Of a stretch of 6,534 bases of DNA, positions 1 to 5,036 are shown one piece after another. Origin of the DNA: Hyphomicrobiales bacterium (lineage in GTDB: Bacteria; Pseudomonadota; Alphaproteobacteria; Rhizobiales; Afifellaceae); the NCBI GenBank assembly GCA_013812985.1, contig JACCSN010000941.1, positions 1-6,534 on the forward strand, given 5' to 3'. A program made the position numbers and the translations under genes. The notes under the pieces were generated by a model, which saw only the letters and a program-made list of their open reading frames with translations, ran no database searches and was not told the origin of the DNA. Within the stretch, counting starts at the first letter, position 1. Each line of letters opens with the position of its first letter.

Positions 1-534
1 CTCACCAACGACCTGAAGCGCGTCGACGAGGTGCGGCGCGAGGTCGGCATGGTGTTCCAGCACTTCAACCTCTTCCCGCACCTCACCATTTTGCAGAACC
101 TCACCTTGGCGCCGATCTGGGTGCGCAAGACGCCGAAGAAGCAGGCCGAGGAGGAAGCGATGCACTACCTCCGGCGCGTCAAGATTCCCGAGCAGGCGAA
201 CAAATATCCGGGCCAGCTCTCCGGCGGCCAGCAGCAGCGCGTCGCCATCGCCCGCGCGCTCTGCATGAACCCGCGCATCATGCTGTTCGACGAGCCGACC
301 TCGGCGCTCGATCCGGAGATGATCAAGGAAGTGCTCGAAGTCATGGTCAACCTTGCCCAGGAGGGCATGACCATGCTCTGCGTCACCCATGAGATGGGTT
401 TCGCCCGCCAGGTCGCGAACCGCGTCATCTTCATGGATTTCGGCCAGATCATCGAGCAGAACGAGCCGGAAGAATTCTTCAACCATCCCCGCCACGAGCG
501 GACCAAGCTGTTCCTCAGCCAAATCCTGCATTGA
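1..534 (+). CDS. aapP: General L-amino acid ABC transporter ATP-binding protein AapP (5' end outside window)
   Basis: This is the cytoplasmic ATPase subunit that powers uptake of polar/general L-amino acids from a periplasmic binding protein through two permease subunits. The frame is open from base 1, so the start and Walker A (P-loop) lie upstream; 177 codons are visible, against roughly 240-260 residues in the family. Seen in order: Q-loop [12 protein letters not shown] (codons from about 52), ABC signature [15 protein letters not shown] (about 217-261), Walker B IMLFDEP (277-297), D-loop SALDPE, and the switch histidine in CVTHEMGFA (CAT at 388-390). The tail [13 protein letters not shown] and the stretch LAPIWVRK are what I remember of rhizobial AapP rather than plain GlnQ, so the symbol rests on recall. 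The stop TGA is at 532-534. The exported cyclase-like gene starts 37 bases downstream on the same strand and may be co-transcribed. A short 5-bp hairpin (540-553) lies between them but has no T-run, so it is not a convincing terminator. BztD/GlnQ naming is the alternative. Confidence 0.93.
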   Translation, partial: LTNDLKRVDEVRREVGMVFQHFNLFPHLTILQNLTLAPIWVRKTPKKQAEEEAMHYLRRVKIPEQANKYPGQLSGGQQQRVAIARALCMNPRIMLFDEPTSALDPEMIKEVLEVMVNLAQEGMTMLCVTHEMGFARQVANRVIFMDFGQIIEQNEPEEFFNHPRHERTKLFLSQILH

Positions 535-571
535 CGGCGCGGGCCACCGCCCGAGAAACAGGAGACAAAAT

Positions 572-1393
572 ATGTGTGTTCCAGGTTGTCATGAAGCCGT
601 CGTAGCAAACCTATCGCGGCGTGGACTGTTCCGCGCGGCGGGCGGCGCGACCGCGGCGGTCGCGCTGTCCTCGGCGCTGCCGTCGGGCGCGCTCGGCCAG
701 ACCATGAGCTTTTCCAGGGTCATCGACCTGACCCACACGCTCGTGCCGGATTTCCCGACCTATTTCGGCCCGCCGCAGCTGGTGATCGAGACGGAAAAAA
801 CCTTCGAGAAGGACGGATTCCAGGTCTTCAAATGGACTCTGCTGGAGCATACCGGGACGCACATGGACGCGCCGTTCCACTTCGCTAAGGAAGGGCTGAG
901 CGCCGACAAGCTCGACCCGTCGGTGCTCGTCGTCCCGCTCGTCGTGATCGACATCAAGGAGCGCGCGACCGCCGATCCCGACGCCCAGCTAATGGCGGCC
1001 GACATCGAAGCCTTCGAGCAGGCGAACGGGCCCCTGCCGGAAAATTGCTGCGTGGCCATGAACTCCGGATGGGCGCAGCACGTGGGGACCGAAAGGTTCC
1101 GCAACGCCGGCGCCGACGGGATGATGCATTTCCCCGGTTTCCATCCCGATGCGGCGAACATGCTGCTTCAACGCAACGTGGCGGGGATCGCCGTCGATAC
1201 GCTGTCGCTTGACTTCGGCGCCTCGCAGGACTTCGCCGTGCATGCCACATGGCTGCCGGCTGGCCGCTGGGGCCTTGAGGCGATCGCCAACCTCGATGAG
1301 GCGCCTGCGACAGGCGCAACGCTCGTTGTCGGCTCGCCGAAGGTTATCAACGCGACCGGGGGCCCGAGCCGGCTGTTCGCCCTGCTGCCGTAA
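572..1393 (+). CDS. Tat-exported cyclase family protein (kynurenine formamidase-like metal hydrolase)
   Basis: 273 residues. The fold is that of the cyclase/KynB family, whose members hydrolyse N-formylkynurenine, isatin or other amides and lactams with a bound divalent metal. The family metal motif [12 protein letters not shown] is complete at residues 93-104 (H93, H97, D99, H103). A C-terminal H224 and E236, in [15 protein letters not shown], fit the usual second His/Glu pair. The N terminus is a twin-arginine signal: LSRRGLF at about residues 14-20, then an Ala/Gly-rich hydrophobic stretch ending near SGALGQ (about 47-52), so folded export to the periplasm is expected. The n-region carries two cysteines (MCVPGCHE). 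The ATG at 572 was chosen because AGGAG at 560-564 sits 7 bases before it and the Tat motif follows at the right distance; the in-frame ORF extending upstream would overlap aapP. The gene lies 37 bases after aapP. The substrate cannot be read from sequence. It converges on the agmatinase-family gene. Confidence 0.9.
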   Translation: MCVPGCHEAVVANLSRRGLFRAAGGATAAVALSSALPSGALGQTMSFSRVIDLTHTLVPDFPTYFGPPQLVIETEKTFEKDGFQVFKWTLLEHTGTHMDAPFHFAKEGLSADKLDPSVLVVPLVVIDIKERATADPDAQLMAADIEAFEQANGPLPENCCVAMNSGWAQHVGTERFRNAGADGMMHFPGFHPDAANMLLQRNVAGIAVDTLSLDFGASQDFAVHATWLPAGRWGLEAIANLDEAPATGATLVVGSPKVINATGGPSRLFALLP

Positions 1394-1409
1394 GCCCGGT
1401 GTAGCCGGT

Positions 1410-1497
1410 GTAGGGTGGGCAAAGCTTGCGTGCCCACCTTTCAGCCGCCGCGTGATCCCGCGTGGGCACGGCGCTCGCGCGCCTTTGCCCACCCTAC
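1410..1497. repeat. REP-like inverted pair of palindromic units between convergent genes
   Basis: A perfect 15-base inverted repeat, gtagggtgggcaaag (1410-1424) and its reverse complement (1483-1497), encloses a second inverted repeat, cgtgcccac (1429-1437) and gtgggcacg (1462-1470). Each half can also fold alone. The left unit pairs ggtgggca (1414-1421) with tgcccacc (1431-1438). The right unit pairs gtgggca (1462-1468) with tgcccac (1486-1492) and has an inner ggcgc/gcgcc hairpin (1470-1474 with 1479-1483). The layout is two copies of one palindromic unit in opposite orientation, like a BIME. It fills nearly all of the gap between the convergent cyclase and agmatinase-family genes and may act as a bidirectional transcript end, although no T-run follows. 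I recall the gtagggtgggcaaag type as a frequent intergenic repeat in Bradyrhizobium/Rhodopseudomonas-like genomes. A tandem 9-base repeat, ccggtgtag twice (1396-1413), abuts its left edge. Confidence 0.8.
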
Positions 1498-2462
1498 GAG
1501 CTCTTCCGCCGCTTCGACGCCAGCAGCCCGATATAGTGCTGCGCGACCGTGGCGGCGGCTATAGCCGTGATATCGGCGTGGTCGTAGGGCGGCGAGACCT
1601 CGACCACGTCGCCGCCGACAAAATCCACATCGCCAAGTCCCGACAGGGCCATCAGCGCCTGCGCGGAAGAAAGTCCGCCTGAGACCGGCGTTCCCGTGCC
1701 AGGCGCGAAAGCCGGGTCGAGGCAATCGATGTCGAAGCTGAGATAGGCGGCCACATCGCCGACCCGCTCGCAAATGCGCTTCGCCACTCCGTCAGGCGTG
1801 AGCCGATGCACGTCATAGGCCGGCAGTAACTGGATGCCGCACTCCTCCGGCGCGTGCGTGCGGACGCCGATCTGGATGGAGCGGGCCGGATTGACAATCC
1901 CTTCGCGCACGGCGCAGCCGACGAAGGAGCCGTGATTGAGCTTCCCGCCGTCGTCGGCCCAGGTATCCTGGTGCGCATCGAACTGGATGAGGGCGAGAGG
2001 CCCGTATTTCGCCGCATGCGCCTTGAGGAGGGGCCAGGTGATGAAATGGTCGCCGCCGAGGGCGAAAAGATGCACGTCCGAATCGAGGATCGCCTTCGCC
2101 TCGGCTTCGATCGTCTCGGGGATGGTCAGCGGGCTGTGCAGATCGAGCGCGACATCGCCGTAATCCACCACCGCGAGCTCGTCGAAGATGTCGATCCCGA
2201 ACGGATATTGCGGGTCGCCGTCGAAGATCGCCGAGGCGCGGCGGATCGCCTGCGGGCCGAAGCGCGCGCCAGGCCGGTTGGTCACCGTCACGTCAAGCGG
2301 GACGCCGAGCACGGCGAGGTCGACGCCGGTCAGATCCCGCGAATAACGACGGCGCATGAAGGAGAGCGCGCCGGCATAGGTCGGGTCGGCGGCGCCGCCC
2401 TTCAGCGTCTCCGACCGGAAGGCATGGTCAATCGGCGGCTTGCCGCCCGCGGTCGTCGCCAC
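1494..2462 (-). CDS. speB: Agmatinase / arginase-superfamily ureohydrolase
   Basis: 322 residues, the usual size for the family. These cytoplasmic binuclear-manganese enzymes hydrolyse agmatine, or a related guanidino compound, to putrescine (or an amine) plus urea. All metal ligands are visible: H139 in GGDHFITWP, D162, H164 and D166 in FDAHQDTW, and D244 and D246 in SFDIDCLDPAFAPGTGTP. GGDVVEVSPPYD (283-294) is the conserved C-terminal strand with E288. The start is GTG at 2462-2460: GGAG (2471-2468) lies 5 bases upstream, and the next ATG (residue 36) would cut into the conserved N-terminal region. It follows a 44-residue membrane protein gene by only 2 bases and is probably translated by coupling to it. 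The stop TAG (1496-1494) is formed by the palindromic repeat at 1410-1497. Guanidinobutyrase or another ureohydrolase remains possible because substrate residues are not diagnostic here, so the symbol is provisional. Confidence 0.9.
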   Translation of the reverse strand: MATTAGGKPPIDHAFRSETLKGGAADPTYAGALSFMRRRYSRDLTGVDLAVLGVPLDVTVTNRPGARFGPQAIRRASAIFDGDPQYPFGIDIFDELAVVDYGDVALDLHSPLTIPETIEAEAKAILDSDVHLFALGGDHFITWPLLKAHAAKYGPLALIQFDAHQDTWADDGGKLNHGSFVGCAVREGIVNPARSIQIGVRTHAPEECGIQLLPAYDVHRLTPDGVAKRICERVGDVAAYLSFDIDCLDPAFAPGTGTPVSGGLSSAQALMALSGLGDVDFVGGDVVEVSPPYDHADITAIAAATVAQHYIGLLASKRRKSS

Positions 2463-2464
2463 GC

Positions 2465-2599
2465 CTACTCCGCCGGCGGCCGGTTGCGGCGCGCTTCTTC
2501 CTCACGGTCCAGCCGATACGACCAGACCCGCATGATTCCATAGCCAATCATTGTTAGCACCAGAAAGAGAACAGGTGGCCACCAGGGGAGTTCATTCAT
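2465..2599 (-). CDS. 44-residue single-pass membrane protein, unknown function
   Basis: This short gene begins MNELPWWPPVLFLVLTMIGY and ends RRNRPPAE, with stop TAG at 2467-2465. Residues about 6-27 form one hydrophobic helix with Trp at both ends. The rest is a charged tail rich in Arg and Glu, so by the positive-inside rule the N terminus should be outside and the tail in the cytoplasm. I do not recognise the family. Support for it being real comes from arrangement. Its ATG follows the preceding membrane-protein stop by 6 bases, with GGAG (2612-2609) 9 bases ahead. Its own stop is 2 bases before the agmatinase-family GTG, and its last codons supply that gene's Shine-Dalgarno. It could be a small subunit of a membrane complex, a regulator of a transporter, or a leader whose translation sets expression of the downstream gene. 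No cysteines or metal-binding motif are seen. Confidence 0.7.
   Translation of the reverse strand: MNELPWWPPVLFLVLTMIGYGIMRVWSYRLDREEEARRNRPPAE
2468..2471 (-). promoter_or_regulatory. Shine-Dalgarno of the agmatinase-family gene, inside the end of the 44-residue gene
   Basis: GGAG on the minus strand lies 5 bases before the GTG start at 2462. The bases are part of the terminal codons GCG GAG TAG (Ala-Glu-stop) of the upstream gene. It decides the GTG start and implies translational coupling. Confidence 0.6.
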
Positions 2600-2605
2600 G
2601 GCCTG

Positions 2606-2845
2606 TCACTCCGCGCGGATCAGGCGGATCAGCGCCTGTGCAAAAAGATGTAGTGCAACGCCGAGAGCGATCCAAACCCAATTCTGAGGCTCCGCAAGGA
2701 CCAAGCTCGCGCTTGTGGCGACGATCGGCTGGAGCACGCCGGCGCCGAGCAAGATCAACGCCGCCGCGTTCACGCTGGTCACAAGCAGCTTCACGTGCTC
2801 GTTGAAGCGTTTTGCCTGCAGCTTGCGCCTGGTTTCTTCGTCCAT
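2606..2845 (-). CDS. 79-residue two-helix membrane protein, unknown function
   Basis: Starting at ATG 2845-2843, the product has a charged N terminus (MDEETRRKLQAKRFNEHVK) and two hydrophobic segments, about residues 19-43 and 54-76, joined by a short loop, ending LIRLIRAE. Charges at both ends suggest both termini are cytoplasmic. I do not recognise the family; small two-helix proteins of this form include holin-like and transporter-accessory types, but nothing here is specific. An in-frame ATG at 2872 would add nine residues (MLCRVGLIR). I prefer 2845 because the longer start has its GGAG only about 2 bases away and lies within a possible promoter, but the Shine-Dalgarno of 2845 is also weak. 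The stop TGA (2608-2606) is 6 bases before the 44-residue membrane gene, giving a three-gene minus-strand run ending in the agmatinase-family gene. An overlapping frame (2592-2921) gives a charged, low-complexity product and looks like a shadow. Confidence 0.65.
   Translation of the reverse strand: MDEETRRKLQAKRFNEHVKLLVTSVNAAALILLGAGVLQPIVATSASLVLAEPQNWVWIALGVALHLFAQALIRLIRAE
2609..2612 (-). promoter_or_regulatory. Shine-Dalgarno of the 44-residue gene, inside the end of the 79-residue gene
   Basis: GGAG on the minus strand lies 9 bases before the ATG at 2599. It overlaps the terminal codons GCG GAG TGA (Ala-Glu-stop) of the upstream gene, the same arrangement as at 2468-2471. Confidence 0.55.
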
Positions 2846-2870
2846 TCTGATCAGCCCGACGCGACAGAGC

Positions 2871-2900
2871 ATACTCCATCGCTTGGCTTCGACAGGTCAA
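2871..2900 (-). promoter_or_regulatory. Possible weak promoter for the small-membrane-protein/agmatinase-family run
   Basis: TTGACC (2900-2895) is a good -35 match. With an 18-base spacer the -10 would be GAGTAT (2876-2871), a poor match that keeps only the key second A and final T; TATGCT (2873-2868) is a better hexamer but 21 bases away. It lies between the terminator of the preceding gene and the ATG at 2845. If real, it rules out the start at 2872. Low confidence. Confidence 0.25.
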
Positions 2901-2919
2901 CACGAGCCGTTTGGTTGAC

Positions 2920-2948
2920 AAAAGAACGGGCGGGTTCGCGACCCGCCC
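2920..2948 (-). terminator. Rho-independent terminator of the DUF1236-like gene
   Basis: A perfect 8-bp stem (gggcgggt 2928-2935 with acccgccc 2941-2948) has a 5-base loop (2936-2940). Read on the minus strand it is followed by GTTCTTTT. It lies 24 bases after the stop at 2973 and separates that gene from the next minus-strand run. Confidence 0.8.
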
Positions 2949-2972
2949 CTGAAACCAGCGTGTGTGCGCCCG

Positions 2973-3209
2973 TCAGGGCTGCAGGATGTAGACGACCTGC
3001 ATCGTCGCCGGGTCGAACAGCACGCGCTCGCCATTGACGATGCCATAGCGCAGCTGGATCACCCGATGCGGCGTTGCGCCGACCACCGCGTAAGGAACGG
3101 CCTGCGGCAGCGGATGCGGAAAGGCCGGCGGGGTGGTGAGTTCGTGCGCGGTTGCAGCGCTCGCCGCTGAGAGCAGGCCGGCAGCCAAGCCGAGAATCGA
3201 ATTTCGCAT
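2973..3209 (-). CDS. Small exported DUF1236-like protein
   Basis: 78 residues. The start ATG at 3209-3207 gives a classic Sec signal peptide: MRN, then a hydrophobic run ILGLAAGLLSAASA, with a likely cut after A21 (ATA|HE). The mature part is only about 57 residues. Its C-terminal strand VNGERVLFDPATMQVVYIL (58-76) resembles the repeat-like end of DUF1236 proteins, which are common exported proteins of unknown role in Hyphomicrobiales. That resemblance is from memory and weak, because most DUF1236 proteins are longer. The frame is open further upstream to 3380, which would give 135 residues, but that would start at the rpsI terminator and bury the signal peptide, so I reject it. The Shine-Dalgarno is poor (GGGATG about 5 bases ahead). 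The gene stands alone on the minus strand, between the rpsI terminator and its own. No cysteines are present in the mature part. Confidence 0.7.
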   Translation of the reverse strand: MRNSILGLAAGLLSAASAATAHELTTPPAFPHPLPQAVPYAVVGATPHRVIQLRYGIVNGERVLFDPATMQVVYILQP

Positions 3210-3234
3210 GGAAACATCCCGTCCGTTGAACACG

Positions 3235-3259
3235 CCTTGCCGCTCAATGCGAGGCAAGG
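3235..3259 (-). other. Stem-loop in the leader of the DUF1236-like gene
   Basis: ccttgcc (3235-3241) pairs with ggcaagg (3253-3259) around an 11-base loop, which can close by two more pairs (gc/gc). It lies 25 bases upstream of the ATG. There is no T-run on either strand, so a terminator is unlikely. Whether it is transcribed is unknown; it could be an mRNA leader structure or chance. An A+T-richer patch with gttaac (3300-3305) further upstream is the most promoter-like stretch here, but I could not assign hexamers. Confidence 0.3.
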
Positions 3260-3347
3260 AAGACCGTTGCCCGAGAAGCAGGGACGGTCCGCGTTTATGG
3301 TTAACAGGAGGTTTCCACGAACAGGAGTGTTGACCGCAGACCGAAGT

Positions 3348-3373
3348 AAAAAGGGCCGCCGAACGGGCGACCC
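3348..3373 (-). terminator. Rho-independent terminator of rpsI
   Basis: gggccgcc (3353-3360) and ggcgaccc (3366-3373) form an 8-bp stem with one G-U pair in the minus-strand transcript and a 5-base loop (3361-3365). It is followed on that strand by five T residues (3352-3348). It lies 24 bases after the rpsI stop. Confidence 0.85.
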
Positions 3374-3397
3374 CTGACACCCACCGTGCGCCCAGCT

Positions 3398-3877
3398 CTA
3401 GCGCTTGGAGAACTGGAAGCTCCGGCGGGCCTTGGCGCGGCCGTATTTCTTGCGTTCCACGGTGCGTGAATCCCGCGTCAGGAAGCCGTTCTGCTTCAGG
3501 ACTGGCCGCAGGCCCGGCTCGTAATAGGTGAGCGCCTTGGAGATGCCGTGCCGAAGCGCGCCGGCCTGACCGGACAGCCCGCCGCCGGACACCGTCGCCA
3601 TGATGTCGAATTGCCCGCCGCGTTCCGTCAGCATGATGGGTTGCTGGATGATCATCCGCAGCACCGGGCGGCCGAAGTACTCGGTGTAGTCCTTGTCGTT
3701 CACGGTGACTCGCCCGGAGCCGGGCTTGATCCAGACGCGGGCGACGGCGTCCTTGCGCTTGCCGGTGGCGTAGGCGCGGCCATAAGCGTCGAGCTTCTGG
3801 ACATGCACCGGCGCGTCCGGCGGGGCGACCGGCTGCTCGCCACGCAGCGCGCCGAGATCTTCGAAAGACTGGGACAT
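3398..3877 (-). CDS. rpsI: 30S ribosomal protein S9
   Basis: S9 is a small-subunit protein whose C-terminal tail reaches the P-site tRNA. The 159 residues include the family hallmarks [13 protein letters not shown] (37-49), [19 protein letters not shown] (98-116), [18 protein letters not shown] and the invariant C-terminal SKR (157-159). Residues 1 to about 32 (MSQSFEDLG onward) are an acidic extension absent from the roughly 130-residue E. coli protein but usual in alphaproteobacteria. The start at 3877 was chosen because it lies one base after the rplM stop (TGA T ATG). The 30-residue longer reading would overlap rplM and lacks similarity. No Shine-Dalgarno precedes the ATG, so translation is probably coupled to rplM. 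It is the second and last gene of the operon; the terminator follows at 3348-3373. Confidence 0.98.
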   Translation of the reverse strand: MSQSFEDLGALRGEQPVAPPDAPVHVQKLDAYGRAYATGKRKDAVARVWIKPGSGRVTVNDKDYTEYFGRPVLRMIIQQPIMLTERGGQFDIMATVSGGGLSGQAGALRHGISKALTYYEPGLRPVLKQNGFLTRDSRTVERKKYGRAKARRSFQFSKR

Positions 3878-3878
3878 A

Positions 3879-4343
3879 TCAGGAAATCCGTACGTTCTTT
3901 TGCGAAAGGGCGGCGACGTCCAAAGCGACGGGCTGCTGGGCTTGGTGTGGATGCTCGGAGCCGCCATAGACCTTCAGGTTGCGAAGCTGCTGCCGGCCGA
4001 GCGGCCCGCGCGGCAGCATCCGCTCCACGGCCTTCTCGAGCACGCGCTCGGGGAAGCGCCCCTCGATCACCTTTCGCGCCGTGCGCTCCTTGATCCCGCC
4101 CGGATAGCCGGTGTGCCGGTAGTATTTCTTCTGGTCGAGCTTGCGGCCGGTGAAGGCGACTTTCTCGGCATTGATGACGATGACGTTGTCGCCCATGTCG
4201 ACATGCGGCGTGAAGGTCGCCTTGTGCTTGCCGCGGAGCCGCATGGCGACGAGCACGGCGAGCCGGCCGACCACCAGGTTCGCGGCGTCGATCAGAACCC
4301 ACTTCTTCTCGACTTCCGCCGGTTTTGCGGAGAAGGTTTTCAT
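3879..4343 (-). CDS. rplM: 50S ribosomal protein L13
   Basis: L13 is an early-assembling large-subunit protein. The 154 residues show [15 protein letters not shown] (15-29), [18 protein letters not shown] (51-68), [11 protein letters not shown] (73-83) and the signature [13 protein letters not shown] followed by [16 protein letters not shown] (105-138). A short C-terminal tail (about 139-154) makes it longer than the 142-residue E. coli form. ATG at 4343-4341 has GAGGA about 6 bases upstream. It is the first gene of the rplM-rpsI operon, transcribed from the promoter at 4427-4455 with a leader of roughly 75-80 bases, and it ends one base before rpsI. The leader holds a small ggcc/ggcc hairpin (about 4400-4410). 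I see no established autoregulatory site, and none can be claimed from sequence alone. Confidence 0.98.
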   Translation of the reverse strand: MKTFSAKPAEVEKKWVLIDAANLVVGRLAVLVAMRLRGKHKATFTPHVDMGDNVIVINAEKVAFTGRKLDQKKYYRHTGYPGGIKERTARKVIEGRFPERVLEKAVERMLPRGPLGRQQLRNLKVYGGSEHPHQAQQPVALDVAALSQKNVRIS

Positions 4344-4426
4344 CTCAGTCCTCTTGGATCACGCCGCGCGGGAGGCAAGGCGCGCTCGGAAGCACCCAGG
4401 CCTTCGGCCGCTGCGCCAGTGCGTGC

Positions 4427-4455
4427 GAGATAGCCATGCGGGGCAGGGCTGTCAA
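4427..4455 (-). promoter_or_regulatory. Sigma-70-type promoter of rplM-rpsI
   Basis: On the minus strand TTGACA (4455-4450) is a perfect -35. After exactly 17 bases comes TATCTC (4432-4427), an acceptable alphaproteobacterial -10. It lies about 83 bases before the rplM ATG and 62 bases after the thioesterase stop. rplM-rpsI therefore has its own promoter even if the thioesterase transcript reads through. The 4344-4516 gap otherwise holds only the rplM leader and no gene. Confidence 0.8.
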
Positions 4456-4516
4456 GCAAATCTTCTCGCGCACAGGATCAAAAACGTAGCAGATTCACCA
4501 GCTTACAAATAAGGTA

Positions 4517-4951
4517 TCAGGCTACCGGGGCAGGGGGTATTGCGTACGTAGCCGTCGCATGGGCGACCAGATCGCCGCCGACAGCCGGCCTGATGCCCAC
4601 CTCCACGACCGCCAGCCGCCGGCCGAGCTTCTGGATGCGGCAATGGCCGAGCAGCGGCGCGAGCGGCGGGCGGCGCATGAAGTTGATGTGGAGGTTGGTG
4701 GTGACGATCAGCGGCTCCGGGCCGATATGCGCCAGCAGCGCGGCATAGGCGGCGACATCGGCGAGCGTGAAGAGCGCCGGCCCCGAGACCGTCCCGCCCG
4801 GCCTGAGGTGCCGCTCGTCCGGATCGAGCCGCAGCACCGCCTCGCCGGGGCCTATCGAGACGATGGTGTAATCGCGGCCGGACTGGAGCTGCGGGAAGTG
4901 CTGGTCCCAGAGGGCGGAGACCTCGGCGGCGGACATGATGGGCTGCAACAT
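4517..4951 (-). CDS. PaaI-like hotdog-fold acyl-CoA thioesterase
   Basis: 144 residues, the usual single hotdog domain, cytoplasmic and probably a tetramer. Family members hydrolyse acyl- or aryl-CoA thioesters, and the natural substrate is usually unknown. Seen: an N-terminal helix, strand EAVLRLDPDERHLRPGG, and the central hotdog helix GGTVSGPALFTLADVAAY (52-69), in which D65 is a candidate catalytic acid. These are followed by strands LIVTTNLHINFMRRP (81-95), GHCRIQKLGRRLAVVEV and the terminal HATATYAIP. Where classical PaaI has HGG before the helix, this one has SGP. ATG at 4951 is taken; an in-frame ATG at 4936 is possible and neither has a strong Shine-Dalgarno. It lies just upstream of rplM on the same strand and is divergent from the CoA-binding protein gene across 85 bases. 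In my recollection this linkage is common in Hyphomicrobiales. Confidence 0.88.
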   Translation of the reverse strand: MLQPIMSAAEVSALWDQHFPQLQSGRDYTIVSIGPGEAVLRLDPDERHLRPGGTVSGPALFTLADVAAYAALLAHIGPEPLIVTTNLHINFMRRPPLAPLLGHCRIQKLGRRLAVVEVGIRPAVGGDLVAHATATYAIPPAPVA

Positions 4952-5036
4952 GATCGGCTGGCCTAAGACGGTTGGAGCTTATAGAGTGCCCCCCAACGGC
5001 ACGAACGTGTCCCGCGAGCGCCGACGCTGAGGTGGA
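4952..5036. promoter_or_regulatory. Divergent intergenic region between thioesterase and CoA-binding protein genes
   Basis: These 85 bases must contain the start signals for both divergent genes. TATAAG (minus strand, around 4978-4984) and the overlapping TATAGA (plus strand, 4980-4985) are the only -10-like hexamers; no -35 at a normal distance is convincing on either strand. gtgcc (4986-4990) can pair with ggcac (4998-5002). Confidence 0.35.

Noticed and set aside
389..571. Upstream extension of the cyclase reading frame into aapP
   Set aside because: It would overlap aapP by about 145 bases. The ATG at 572 has a good Shine-Dalgarno and gives a proper Tat signal.
1854..2543. 229-codon open frame on the plus strand over the agmatinase-family gene
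   Set aside because: Complement of a clearly conserved gene; the composition (R, E, D, G-rich) is typical of an antisense shadow.
2592..2921. 109-codon minus-strand frame overlapping the 79-residue membrane gene
   Set aside because: The charged, low-complexity product has no hydrophobic pattern, whereas the other frame gives two clean membrane helices.
3235..3259. Hairpin at 3235-3259 as a terminator
   Set aside because: No T-run on either strand, and it lies in what would be the leader of the DUF1236-like gene.
3327..3377. Short plus-strand frame starting GTG at 3327 after an aggagg at 3307-3312
   Set aside because: Only 16 codons, too far from the aggagg, and it lies inside the rpsI terminator on the other strand.
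3900..4433. 177-codon plus-strand frame over rplM
   Set aside because: Antisense to L13, which is certain from its sequence.
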